Of a stretch of DNA of 64,000 nt, positions 35,050-49,497 are shown piece after piece. Source of the DNA: Oscheius sp. JU75. Its lineage: Eukaryota > Nematoda > Chromadorea > Rhabditida > Rhabditidae. The position numbers were made by a program, and so were the translations under genes. Under the pieces are notes generated by a model. It was not told the origin of the DNA, searched no databases, and saw only the letters and a program-made list of their open reading frames with translations. The stretch is taken from NCBI GenBank assembly GCA_037178855.1, contig JASJZC010000002.1:3162001-3226000 (forward strand), in the 5' to 3' direction. Every line of letters starts with the position of its first letter. Within the stretch, counting starts at the first letter, position 1.

Positions 35050-36690
35050 TCATCCAGCCGGAGCATATCTCATGTAGGAATCCCTCCTGAAAATATGACG
35101 GACTGGCTCGGGCTGCTCCAATCGGCAGAGGACGGTGAAGTTGTCCGTGAAGGCTATCAGAAGCTGTACGTAGGCTAGGAACTGAAATTTTGGATGTGTT
35201 TCAAATAAAGGAATGGTACCAAAGTGATGGCTTTCTCTCCGTCCAAGTCCTGAAGAGAGATCAAAGCTACTCGTAGAAGGGCAAGTTGCGTGGTTCCAAA
35301 GACGTTGAGGATTGTCTGAAAAGGAAAAGTTAAAAAAAATACAAGAACAGCCTGTTCCCCAAAACTTCTCCAGCCTTTGCCAACCAACTTTTCGATGATC
35401 ATATTCTAAATCTTCAATAGTCACTACCACAATCCTCTCTTTGTCATCTGTCTTATGCGCACATCATTTGTAATGCTCCGGAAACCTATAGGCACACCAG
35501 AAGCAAAACTCTGCCACTACCCAGTCAGTTTGTCCTTCTCAGACTGTTTTATTTTTGTCAAGCGGACTGCGAACGGTTGACTTACTCTGACAGGATATGA
35601 CTTGTCAGCTAAGTCCCAACCTAATATTCAGCCACATTGTAACAATTGACGCTTCAGTTACATCTGAGCAGTGTTCCTTTCTTATCAATTGCTCACTGCA
35701 AAGTATATTCAAACAGAAATCAGTCTAACTGGTCTCGATTCTTGTCTTTCTGTCCTAATCCATTACGCTGCCTGGCAATGCTTGATCTGTGATTTGTACC
35801 TAGCCTCTCCCATCAGTACCAAATATTACTCATGTTTCAAAACGTTCAAACCTCCTACACTCCAAAGACTGAGAAATTTAGACCTCCAGAAAGCTTGAAC
35901 CTTTTAATGCAAACCCTTTACCTCCGCACTCTTCTGGATTTTGGTGCGCCTGAACCCACCACTTTCGGCGGCTGGTTTCTCGGAAATTTTCTATTGAAGC
36001 CATTAAGATCTGGATAGCATTTGAAAGCGCTGACTGAGTTATTTTCTACTATGTCGTCCGTTTTTCGCGATTTGGTTGGGCTAGGGCAGAACAAGTGCTC
36101 AATGTTGAGAAAAATCGGTTTTTGGAAGCTTTATAGTTCGGAGGGGGAAAATCTTTGGAAAATCGGATCTCAGCGAGTAAAGATTCTCATCAAGAGCTAC
36201 AAAACTGCGCTGTCACCTTTTTGGAAACCTCACAATTCTTGCTAAACCTCGATTTTAAGTGTACGACTTATTGCGATCAACTGCGCCTGGAAAATTTCGA
36301 ACTGTGCCCACATATGTCTTTACGGCATCAAATCGGAAATGATTTCAGCTTTCTTTTGACCCCCCTATTAACCTTTATTACTCGAATGGTTAAAAAAAAT
36401 ACGACCCCCGAGATGTTGCACGTGACAAAAATTATGACCACACTGATAGACACCAAAAAATCAAGACTCGCCTTCAACTTAAACTTCTTCCACATGTCTC
36501 TCAACGATGGGACATGATAGTTGGACGACGATCCGTAGTTGAAGGTCAGGGTGTAGAGAACAGAAGTCAGCAAGGCCATGGAGAAGGGACCATCGACCAG
36601 TACGTGGACAGTCATCGAGACGACACCAATTATCGAGGAGTAGTATCTCAAGGAGTCCAATAACGAGGCCTCATCCTTCTCCTCGGTCAT
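35050..36690 (-). CDS. Multi-pass membrane protein, unknown family
   Basis: Four exons, 36690 to about 36472, then 35405-35343, 35315-35220 and 35181-35050, encode about 169 aa. An acidic N-terminus (MTEEKDEASLLDSLRYY) precedes hydrophobic segments near residues 18-35 and 37-52. Further hydrophobic stretches are TILNVFGTTQLALLRVALIS and FLAYVQLLIAFTDNF, and the tail is polar. It is probably a four-helix membrane protein. I recognise no family. The first donor is uncertain: the phase-preserving sites are AAG|GCGAGT, a GC donor, or TTG|GTGTCT 24 nt further on. The large first intron (about 1 kb) has no other gene. Confidence 0.58.
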
Positions 36691-39600
36691 TCTCTGAAAA
36701 GTGAAGATTAGTAGAGGGTGAGAACGAGTTTCATGTTATACTCTCTGTTGGGAGAAGCTGCCAACGAACAGGTCGTCTTACAGCAGAGAGAGAAAGAGAG
36801 AAAGACAACATTCAACGAAAACGGCGCTGCGACTGTGATTAAAGAGGAAATCGAGACTTTTGATCAAAGAAGAGAAGAATTCGGAAGTAGGCTACATATT
36901 GTGTCAGTGGAATACTGTCAAGAGAGCCGCTTGACCTCGTTTTTCTCACAGGGAGAGCGGACTGGCTGGCAGGCCATGAAGGAGCGCACAAACAATGAGA
37001 AAAAGATGATTCGAATGAAATCATGCGGGCATGGAGAAAACGATTTTGGCTTTAGGCGCTATTTCGTGATGGGGCAGGGCTTCTTTGCCGAAGTAATTCA
37101 TGATTAACTTGCGTCAGTTGCTATCAATGTTCAAAGTCTCGTGGAAACTTTTCAAAAGATCAAGGCACAGGCACTGAGGTGTAGTCTGTACAAGGAATCG
37201 AAAAGAAAGCGAAGATACTATAATGTGAACTCAAACTGAACCTCATTACCTTGTTTTTCCTGCCTGTTTATCAAACTTCAGACCCGTTCAGTCTATTTCT
37301 ATCAGTGACTATTTAAAGAAACTATGAACCCAAGAAAACCAAGAGTTTTTGAAGAATAGAACAGGAACTGAAGGGTGATGAAAAAATATCGAGGCAGAAT
37401 GAAATAAACTCGCCACAGAGTCAGTGATCGAAACACGTTATTTAGGGTTCTCATCATTCAACCGTAAATCTCTATTGGAAAAGGTTCCACAGGAATATAT
37501 TGTATCTAGGTGAAGTGTTAGAGGCAAGAATCTGTGGCAGGTACCAATTTTCATCCGAGATGGAACTTTTTCACGAAGAGACCCAACAGTAAACAGATTC
37601 AAACATTGTGCAGTTTCTCGATTTTCATGGTTTACACATATCTTATCACTGTCTCCAGACTCTGAAGACCAGAGTTTTCATTGGAAGAACTGTTTGACTA
37701 CCAGTCTAAAAGCCGGATTGAATAACAAAATAAGACGACGAGAAGCACGTAAATTCTCAAAAACTCAGTACAATCTATCCAGGCTATGCCTGGTCCTGAA
37801 AAAAAGAGAGAGAGGCCGAGTTGGAAAGGTAAATGGTCAGTTTACAGCTGAGCAAACAGTAGGACACCTCGAACGTGTAAGTCCTACGAACTGTGATACC
37901 CACGTCAGTCTAACAACATGAGACTCTAAGAATAGAGGTGAGGAAGAGAGGAAAGTGACTCCTTAAAAACGGCTCGTGAAACTGGAAGGTCACAGTTCTC
38001 TTCGGACTCGAAAGATGTGGTGAAATCTTTGGTCACGGCAGCTGTCAGTCACTCTCCCAGAGATCCAATCTCCCTCTCTTATGACTGTAAGGTTATAAAC
38101 ACAAAATACTTCACTTTTTTTCCAAAAGAAAACACCTCGCTTGACCTTGAGAAATCTGTCATTTCAAAAAGGCGGAGTAAACAAAGAAAGGTGTGGGTCT
38201 CACACCTTTTTTTTATAGGAGAAACCAGAACCATTGCGCAAGACCGAGATCGAGCGTGAAGATAAAGAAACGATGGCAAGGTGACAGAGTCTGAAGGAGA
38301 GAACAGCAACAAAGGGAGTACCCTGATTGTACCGGGAGAAAGAGAGGGACAGACTAGTTCCTAACCTTCCGTCAGGCATAATCGTCCCCGGGCTTTGCAT
38401 AAACAGGTGTATGAGCACGAGACCATGGAAAACTCTCAGTTTTACGAGCTGTGTCTACTGTAGGATTAATAATTTAGAGTTGTATGAACTGTTTACGATT
38501 GTGCCATCTCTCTACTATTAGAACGCAATGGTGTCCATCCGTCTGTCTATCCGCGACCACGAAGCAAAAGCGTGCAAGATATTCTGTTCAGAAGTTGTGT
38601 CGTTCCTTAACCGTGCTAATATTGAGTGGCAGAGACGGCTGGTTTCCAACTTAACTATTTGACTGTCCTCTGCTTCGACATGTCGAACAATATCTCGGAT
38701 CAACTTTGACATTCTACCTTTACAATTGGCAAGGGACGCCTGGGTGCGACCCAAGTCTTCAACCTTTTTTGTCAAACGTTATCCAGGATAAAAGTTGACA
38801 AACCAAGTCATCTGAAGTCAGTTCAAATAGGAAAAAAAGCAGCCACTAATACGAAGCGACCCAGTGCTCTCTTCGCATCTTGAACTGTTTGACTATCTTC
38901 TAACTCAACTTGCCAAATCCTGACAAGGTTAATACTCGACAGAAAAGGCTACAAGAACTTTGTCAAGTGTTATACAGGATAGTTCTTTAAATGTGTCAGA
39001 CACAGACGTTTTTTGCCAGTTATAAAGGTAGGAACTATGCTAACCCTTCGTATGCTACCCTTACAAAGAGCAAATGATGTCTGTCTGAAACACATGTCAA
39101 CTATTTTACTCTTAACAGATTTTCTTTTCTGCCAAGTGTTATCCTAGATTAGAATTAACAGGTTGAGTCAAAAGGGACTCAAACAGTTAAAATTGCAAAA
39201 AAAAAGCACCAGGTAGCTCCGCCAACGACAAGAGCGACTGATATGTTACAAATATAGGTTTTCGCCTTGTAAAGGAAGAATAATAACTTTAGAGACCTTT
39301 CAATTACTTAGAAAATCAGCTTCTGATCTGACATCAATGGAGTTTGTAACCAGTAAACAGCCGATGGCTTTGTTCCGGACAGAAAAAAAGGGATCTGAAG
39401 CCTAAATCTAACAGAAATAAAAGGATCATGTGTAAAACCATGAAAACCGAGAAACTGCACAATGTTTGGATCTGTTTACTGCCGGGTCTCTGCTGTACGA
39501 CCAGCCAAATTAGGCGCAATGATACAAAGGCGGATGATCTGATATGATACATATGATATTCATATACGGGAACATTATCTGAAGAAAACTTTAAGCCGGG

Positions 39601-39915
39601 TGACCATGAATGAAAGAGAGAGGGAGAGAGTCCATGAAGATCAATAATAGCCCCCACAGCTGGCTGGCATTAACACATGGCGGGATGAGGGGGGAGTCTG
39701 ATCAGAAGGGAGGATGACCAGTTTTGGATTGGGTGACCAAAAGAGCTAATGGCAGTAGGGGTGAAGGTCGACTGGTCGGGAGACAGAGAGAAAGAGAGAC
39801 AAGGTCAAGCTTGCAAATAGTGAAAAGGAAAACGAATTTGGGCCAATCCTGTGGGTGATGGACGAAAGTGATAATTTGGAGAAAGCGGGGAGAAAGTTAT
39901 TTTCGCTCACTTGAT

Positions 39916-39963
<48 letters not shown>

Positions 39964-40005
39964 TGACGGCTATTTTACGACGCAGGCCACTTCGACGAGG
40001 GGTTG
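36691..40005. other. Gene-poor stretch with decayed repeats
   Basis: No gene with consistent splicing is visible in 3.3 kb. Around 38520-39170 the motif GTTATCCAGGATAAAAGTTGACA-like recurs three times (about 38778, 38970 and 39140) among imperfect repeats. A minus-strand frame at 38518-38775 (IVRHVEAEDSQIVKLE) resembles a broken copy near 38880-38945 (IWQVELEDSQTVQDAK), so an old duplicated exon may be decaying here. A (GA)n tract lies at 39921-39957. Confidence 0.45.
39921..39957. repeat. (GA)n microsatellite
   Basis: Uninterrupted run of about 18 GA units just downstream of the 3' end of the minus-strand membrane-protein gene. Confidence 0.9.
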
Positions 40006-41708
40006 TTATTCAAGGAACTGGGTCCTGTACACGGTATACACGTTCTCCTTCAGGGATCCAATGACAATCACAGTGTTCTTTATCTAAATAAACGTTGCCG
40101 TCTGTTTCTCACCCGTAACACCTCGTTTGTCCTTAGTAGTCGATGGAAATCTCTATACAATCGAGTTCCAACAGCCGTCATCAAGTTCATCACCATTTTT
40201 GGCCGTTCTAAATCAGGTCTAGAGGCCGAACGAAGCTCCGTACCCGGATAGAACCTCCAAACACTCTCGATAAACTCAAAAGTTTGCTCCTGGACAAAAG
40301 AACACCCTTCTTTGTGGATCATCCCGCTGAAGTCTTGCTCGTACCAGGAATAAGAGTAAAAATCTCTGTAAGTTTCCGTGGTTTTTGTGGGATGGACCCT
40401 ACTCGAAGGTGTGATCTAGAAATTGACTGACAGGCTGACTACAGTTTAGAGAACGGAGAGTTCCATCCCGGGAGTCGTCTGTTAGCATGGTCTGGAAAGA
40501 GACATTTGAATGGTTGACAGGAAAGTAAGAAGCACAAGGAGAGTCAAAGAGAATTTGTTCCTTTCGGAGCTAATTTGAGTTAGTCAGTTCGGTTACTGGA
40601 TCCAATTGCGAAGCCGACACCATCGGTGCGTTTGCTTGTTCCTTTCGCAGAAATAGTCGAATGATTCTGGGAACATTGCTCTTGAAGTAGCAATATTTGT
40701 TCCTGCTGTGGCTCATTACCGTCACAGCCGGATCAAGTATTTTTCTAACAAATAGTCAAGACTATGTCTTCTTCCTTGTCCTACAGTCAGAAAAGCAACG
40801 TTGTAATTTTTTGTATGACACGCCAATGACACCAGCAGACGCATCAGATGCTCTTACCACGTATCCTCTCCCCGAAGCATCACCAAACAGTTCACCAAGA
40901 GCTGAGCAGAGATCTTTCCTTTGTCCTTTGTCTGAAGGTGGTCTGTTGAGAAAAACAGAATATTTACCTCTGACTACTAAATTGTCGAATAATTTTCTCA
41001 CCCATAATAATTCAGGCTCTTCTTCTGTTTGTTCTTCAGACGAAGTCATCGAGACTAACAGGTTTCTAGGTAGATTTTACTTTTGAAGAGGTTCTTGACC
41101 TACTCTTTCTCATTTTCAAGACTCTCAAGAAAAAAGACCAGAATATCTGGGTGGGATTTAGTGACCAGACTATAATGACTGTGTCTGAATGTGTCTAGAT
41201 ATACCTCACGAAATCTCTGACAATCAAGAACTGAGCGTGTAGGATTCGGTAGACAATCTTCTCCTGATTTTCTACTGATCTGCACTGAACTTCGACTAGT
41301 TCACAGGCAAAGACATGCGTCTCTACCGGCTCCCAGATTTTCAGGATTCCAGGTGGAGTGTAGTCGCGTCGGTCAACACATCTGAACTACGTGGCTGATG
41401 GAGAAAAGCACAGAAGTTGCCTCCCAAAGCAGTCCAGACCGGGTTTCCCTACAGTGACCACTCCGTTAAAAATGGAAGAAACCACCTGGGGACAGCCGAC
41501 ATCCCGAGACTCAAGAGTCAACTGGTTCCTCCAGGGAAAGAGTCTCGGTCGATACCTTTGGGGTTTCTTGTGAGTCTCTGAGATGATTATTCTTTGGGAA
41601 AATCCCCATCTAACCAGAGTTACTGAAGATGTAGAGAAGTACCAAAAAACAGACGTGGTACAGTAGAATATCAAGCTTTTTGAGGGCGAGAAGGACCTGG
41701 GTGAACAT
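40006..41708 (-). CDS. Putative type II membrane protein, unrecognised
   Basis: I join minus-strand coding blocks from 41708 to 40006. The first exon, 41708-41615, has ACTCAG 4 nt before its ATG and encodes a signal-anchor (LDILLYHVCFLVLLYIFSN), so the bulk would face the ER/Golgi lumen. Later blocks include ETHKKPQRYRPRLFPWRN, then CVDRRDYTPPGILKIWEPVE in a block at about 41390-41210. A block at about 41075-40990 carries SSEEQTEEEPELLW. The last three exons are well supported: 40491-40443, 40365-40113 and 40047-40006, with FYSYSWYEQDF and RFYPGTELRSASRPDLERPK. Type II topology suggests a Golgi enzyme such as a glycosyl- or sulfotransferase, but I recognise no motif. Joins between 41600 and 40491 are tentative. 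Confidence 0.5.
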
Positions 41709-42340
41709 AGGCCTGAGTAAAGACAAACAGTGACCGGAGTCACGGTTCGGAATAATTTTGCAAGTTAATAGCGGTCACTTGTGATTTCTCTGATGTTCTT
41801 TCAACGGAACTCGAGGTTGTTTCGGTATTTGAAAAGCTTACTGAAATTCCAGTTACTCGCAAAAGGCGGCAAATACAGTTGGCCTCGAGGATCTCGAAGA
41901 AGACTACGGCTTGTTGGATTTCCTGATTTCTGCCGATCTTCTTGCGGTAGAAACCCGGAATACGACGATAGATAGATATCGTGTCCTCTTCAGAGACGAG
42001 ATCGACGTGGAATCCAATAGACTTGGACGTGGAATCCGATAGACTTGGAGAAGCCGGTCCAAAGGCGTCGTTCTAGTCGAGGAAGACGCGGTGCTGCCAT
42101 CTGGGAGTGAATAGCAATCTTTGGATTCGAGTTCCTTTCATACCCAAAAGCAAGTAAGTCATATTTTTGTATCAAAACAACTGTTGTGCAACAAATATCT
42201 AAACTGTTCGATATCGCCTGTCAAGTGATGCCACAAGATGAAGCGAAACTAAGGTTCAGAGGGTGTAAGTTTTTGTATACCCCTCCCTTCTTACTACATG
42301 CTCTTTTTGCGTTTTATGCACTGTACAAGAAATAAAAAAC
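41709..42340. other. Intergenic region with coding-like remnant
   Basis: It lies between the TBC1D20 stop and the start of the next minus-strand gene. The plus strand carries protein-like frames around 41780-42060 (DLEEDYGLLDFLISADLLA) broken by a frame change. A 20-nt near-perfect tandem repeat lies at about 42008-42048 (GTGGAATCCRATAGACTTGG). I could not build a gene from it. Confidence 0.35.
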
Positions 42341-44381
42341 TTAAATGACATCGCTTAATACTATTGAAGACTTGGCAAGAAGGAAGAATCCCGCGGCTCC
42401 GGCTGCCACGAGAAGATGAAGGGCGTAACGCGGCAATTTCGACTGTGCCGCTGTCTTTGAGGGGGTGTGTGCCTAAGAACGATGAGCATGTGAGAACAAA
42501 ACTTGAGAGCTCACGATTTTCGAGTAATCTTCTAGAAACCTTCCTTTGAGGAGACTTGGCGGCATCAATTTGGCTAGGTACCGGGCATCGGAGCACAGCG
42601 CATCGAGAGGAAGTTCATTCGGCATCGTGGAGAGAAGTTGGTGAAGAAACGGCATTTCTCTGAAAGCTTGTTAGGTCAGTTGGCATAAAGTCAATAACAG
42701 GATATGGTGCGACTCGGTCAGGATAAAAGAGGGTAATTCAGCGAGTCTACTCGGATCAACTATTGGTGGGTGTACAGGAGAGTAAGCATTGGACTCGAAC
42801 AGTAACTTGCTGGAGCAGAGAGCCAACATCGAAACGAGTTGGATATGGATGTGAGTTAGCTCTATGAATGGTCCATTTGGTTAGAAATTGTCGACGAACC
42901 GACACGAGCTAGTAATAGGACTCAGCTCAGAGTTCACCATGTACCAACTTGATTCGAAGCCGGATTCAACACTTTGACTCTCTCTTTCGAAGTAGTCAGC
43001 ATGTGATAACACGAGTACAAGGCAATTCTTTGCCCACAAAGGCTGAAATATATTTACGAACTTATTCTCGCATGGGTGAAAGCACAGTACCCAATGTCGG
43101 AACAATGTTTGTCTCATGAAGTCGAAACAAAAAAAAAGCTTACCGTTCTGTCGTCAGTATGGCTGGTCTTCTATAGAGGACGACGGCGGTTGATAAATAT
43201 ACGGGAAGCAGTGGCTGCGATGCCAGCAAGACATCAAATACTCGGACAATCTACAAAAATAGCTAAGAATTGGTGAAAGTAAACTATACCTGTTGATAGT
43301 GCTGCAAGGAATGACTGAACCAGGTCAGCGGCCAACTCAGGGCGAACAGAGATCCCAGCTGGGTTCCTCGCATGATCATTTCTAGCTGAGGATCCACTCT
43401 CGACAGTATTACATACCTGAAACAAACAGACTTTCACAGGAACATCAAAAGTGTTACATGAGATCAAGCTCCTTGAGCACGCTCTCCTCAAGAGACTTCA
43501 GCAGGTAATTATTGAAAACGCCACAATGGGCTAATTGGCAGCATATCCGGAGCGCCTTCTCGACTCCGCAAACCAAGACCATTGTTAAACAGATATCGTG
43601 AAAACCTGAAACAAGAAACTTACACGAGAGAGGACAAACTGGCCTTGATAATAATGGAACCGGGAATTTGTCTGTAATACTCGTACAATAAGAGGGATCA
43701 ATTCGTCTTGAAGCAATACTCGGTGATCTTCTGATATATTTGGTGGAAATCGGGCCAAAGTTCTATGTACATCGAGCTCGACCTGAAAACAAGCGCAAAA
43801 ATCTGATTGCATACGAAACACGTACCTGTTTCCACTCCGGATGCTCCTTAAGAAGATCAAGATCCACACTTTCGGCGTCTTCAGCGTAGCCGGGAAGATC
43901 GGACAGCTCGGAGGCAGCCGACTCGAAGTCGGAATCACAGGAAACAGCGTCATAGTCTTGGTCCTCGTCTAACGGCACCAGATTTGCGGCCAGAACGGGC
44001 CATATCCGAGATCGAAACTCGTCGTCTACCAATCCGCCTGCGGAACATGCAAACGTCCGTAATTCATCTGAATTTTTTTTGGTAAAAATGGGAGAGGATG
44101 CAGTTTACCTATGTACAAAGAGAGATCTTCTTGGAAGTGGTCTGCTAGGAATGAGGAAATGGCTTCTCGTTTAACTTTCAGCGCCTTAAATTTGGCTATT
44201 TTGATAGGGCTGTCCGAAAACTCGTGATCCGACTGAAAAATGACGATGTTGAGTGCAAAGGAAGCAGACTTACTCCGCAAGGCGTGACTCTGTCTAGTTC
44301 CTCGCATGATGTGGCGGCCCATTTGCCGCTGGTCGGCTTCTCGAAGTGCTGTGGCGTTACCGGCAGACTCACAGATGGCAT
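42341..44381 (-). CDS. TBC1D20: TBC1D20-like Rab GTPase-activating protein
   Basis: Tail-anchored ER/Golgi GAP for Rab1 and Rab18. Nine exons join in phase: 44381-44274, 44232-44109, 44037-43826, 43782-43644, 43605-43458, 43416-43290, 43250-43144, 42659-42515 and 42472-42341 (413 aa; human 403). The TBC domain shows SRIWPVL, RTLARFPPNISEDHR and SRFHYYQGFHDI. SLFALSWPLTWFSH and a late LLPVYLSTAVVLYRR follow. The C-terminus is a single hydrophobic tail (ALHLLVAAGAAGFFLLA), as in the family. The RxxxW arginine finger corresponds to RSRIW. Before YYQG-FHDI the intron has a GC donor (AAG|GCCAGT), required by the invariant motif. TTTTCAG lies 17 nt upstream of the ATG. Confidence 0.92.
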
Positions 44382-45010
44382 TCGGAGCCAGAACGGACTG
44401 AAAACAGTGAATAGACGTGAGAGAACAAGAGTAACGAGGGCGAAATGAATGGATAGAACGACATTCGATGTCTCAGAATTTCTATTTTCATGTTCTACTT
44501 TTCCAAAACACATTCGAAATGTCTGAAAAACAATAAACAAGGGGAAAACGAGCAAAATTGATCGATTTGTGTTGGTCTAAAGGATGGCTAAAGGACCGGA
44601 GTCGTCGGTCCCGTCACGATCAACATGCAGTCGGCGGGGTTCAACCCGCCCGTTTCCCTGAAAAACCAAACTTCCTTTCTAAAAATCGCCCTTGTTTACG
44701 TTTTTCATTGCAATTTTGTTGTTGTTTAAGGCCAAAAACAATTGCCATTCTTTTCTGCACCGACTCCACAAAAAAATTTGCTAGTTTCGCCGAAAAGAAG
44801 TGTTGAAAAGCTGAGGTCTTACAACCTGCTCAATTTTAAATATATTTGTATTTTATAGTGCTCTTTCTTGACAAATTGTTGCTGTCGAATGCCTCGACAG
44901 TATTTCTACTGGAGCTACCAAGCTCATTTACATACTTTACAAGTTTGGTCATTCCTCCATCTCGAAATTTGTCCTATCTCGCCAAATATCATGTCAAACA
45001 AGCATTTCAG
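44382..45010. other. Divergent intergenic region
   Basis: It separates divergent TBC1D20 and ATP synthase f genes and should contain both promoters. A GC-rich stretch at 44570-44660 has a tRNA-like look (GGTTCAACCC and a short stem), but does not fold as a cloverleaf. Confidence 0.5.
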
Positions 45011-45923
45011 ATGGCCTGGCTCCGTCCTCCCCCAGCCGGAACCAAGCTCACTCCATGGGTGCCGGACCTCATCTTCGTCCCAATCTCCCGTGCCGTCGAA
45101 CGTGTTGGAGTCTTCTTTTACAACAGGCGAGCCACTTTGCTATTTTCGAGCTTCCTTTCACGTCATCACTGAATTTGTCTAGCTTCTGTGCTGGTGGAAA
45201 TGATGGCTGCTTTGCTCTAAATCACGTATATTTCTTCGTTTCAGGGTCCTCAACAAGACTGAGATTGGTCTTTTCGACAAGCGCTGGAACAAGAAAGTTC
45301 ATGGTCCCTACTGCCACTGGCGTTATTATGGAAAACGTAGGTTACCTTTTTTCTATCTTTTTGATTCATATACTGCTAATATTCTGTGGAGTGCCCTGTA
45401 TTTCTGTAAAATGCGGAACTGGAGTTCTAGTTTTCCTTTTTCGAAAGGAAAATGAGCTTTTGGATCGCCGTTCCCCGCATTTCGAAAATCCCACCGTTTT
45501 TGGCGCATATTATCGCGTCACAAGATTCTGACACACTTTCATAGATTGCGCCAGTTTGATATGTGCCTCTATTCGCTCTACAACCAGCAGCCATGCTGTC
45601 CTACCCTCATCCAGCTTTATTTCAGTTGATACTAAACTGATGGACGTAAAGCTGGGCGAGCTGCCAGCCTGGATCGCTCGACGCGAGAAGACACCGGGAG
45701 CCTTCTACAACGAGTTCATGCGCAACATCTGGAGAGTTCACAACAAGTACTATTCTGGTCCCGTCTACGCCAACACTGTCAGTTTCTTCTCCTCTCACCG
45801 GGAATAAGCATTGCGTTTCAGGTGAAAACGATCTTCCGTTTCGTCTTTGCTTACTCCTTCCTGAACTGGCTGGTCAAGTCTCATCGCTACCTGGATTTCC
45901 AGAAGACCATGTACCACTGGTGA
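45011..45923 (+). CDS. Mitochondrial ATP synthase subunit f
   Basis: Membrane subunit of the Fo part of mitochondrial ATP synthase, helping dimerisation near subunit a. Exons 45011-45126, 45245-45336, 45626-45777 and 45822-45923 encode 153 aa, the length seen in nematodes. Conserved stretches are HGPYCHWRYYGK, REKTPGAFYNEFMRNIWRVH and KYYSGPVYANT. The membrane segment IFRFVFAYSFLNWLV is near the C-terminus, which ends in FQKTMYHW. ATTTCAG abuts the ATG, so the mRNA is probably trans-spliced. The first intron has a GC donor (AACAG|GCGAGC), required to join FFYNR to VLNKTEIGLFDKRWN. Confidence 0.92.
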
Positions 45924-46464
45924 ACACTCCGAGGCGAAGGGGGAGCTAGCGACCTTTTTAGTGTGTTCATTGTTTCAATTGTGACAGATAAATAGTGTAA
46001 TTTACTGGGATAAAGCTCTTCTATAGTTGGTCTTCGCTCCGCATGTACTTCCTTGGTTTTTCTTTGATCCGTGATTAAGGGCAATACTTCGACAGATTTA
46101 CAAGGACTAGAAAGCATACCGCAATTTTAATACGGTTAGGTCAAAACGTACACGTTCTGTTACGCATTCGTTATAACGTTTTCCCGTTTTGAATGAGTAC
46201 GCGGAGCAGTACATCGCTCAATCAAGTCCTTTGTAACGTTCCATTTATAAGCTCGAAAATCGTGACTCGCTCGTCAATACGCTCAGCCTTCTTACTCTTC
46301 TGTTAGAGAGTTCCCAAGTCTTTGGCCCTGACTAAGCTTGTTGTTTTCAAGAAATTTCGAACTTTTTATAGAACTGAGAGTTGTTCCAGTTCCTAAAACC
46401 GATATCCCTTAGGCGCAAGGAAAGTGGCACGCTATTTTGCTCGTCATGCTCTTCTTTTCAGAAA
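45924..46464. other. Intergenic region
   Basis: 3' UTR of the ATP synthase gene and promoter of thymidylate kinase. TTTTCAG ends 3 nt before the next ATG. I see no other feature. Confidence 0.5.
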
Positions 46465-48974
<2,510 letters not shown>

Positions 48975-49497
48975 TTTTAAGTTTGCCCATATTCTAATAC
49001 CTGTATCTACCCCCTTCACTTTAAGTGACCTTAAACAGATTGTCTTGCGCCCATTGTCTTGCCTAATTACCGCCACCAGGTGCCCCTCTCTCCTTCTAAT
49101 CCGCTCCGTTGACTAACAGCTACACGATTGATGCGATTCCGTCCAGATGTCACTTACCTTCTCCTCTTTTTCCATACGCTTCTTTTGTAATTATATACAG
49201 GTGGTGGCCGGGTTTCACTAACAGGTTGTGTCGGTCTTTCCATACATCACAGAATAAATGACGGGAAAAGCAGCATATCTTTCAAACGACATTATACACA
49301 GAAATAGTAGGGAAGAAATGAATCACAGGAAAGAGTAGTCGTAAAGAAGTCATCTCAATATTTGGGTAGGAAAGCTATAGGTAGATTGGGGGGAGAGGAT
49401 ACAGCGGAAAATAGTTGAGGCACCGGTATTTCTGCAAACTGAGGCTGGGGGTCATTCAATAGGATTGGAAGAGAGATGGGGGTTTCGGAAGGAAAGT
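48975..49497. other. Convergent intergenic region
   Basis: 3' UTRs of thymidylate kinase and egl-43 lie here. I see no gene. Confidence 0.5.

Noticed and set aside
36300-36480. Continuation of the membrane-protein frame to 36328 as one long exon
   Set aside because: The frame runs past plausible donors into AT-rich sequence, and the downstream exons need phase 0 from an earlier donor.
44573-44660. tRNA-like stretch with GGTTCAACCC and a GACCG/CGGTC stem
   Set aside because: The T-arm does not pair with a seven-base loop, the putative anticodon loop lacks U33, and no acceptor stem forms.
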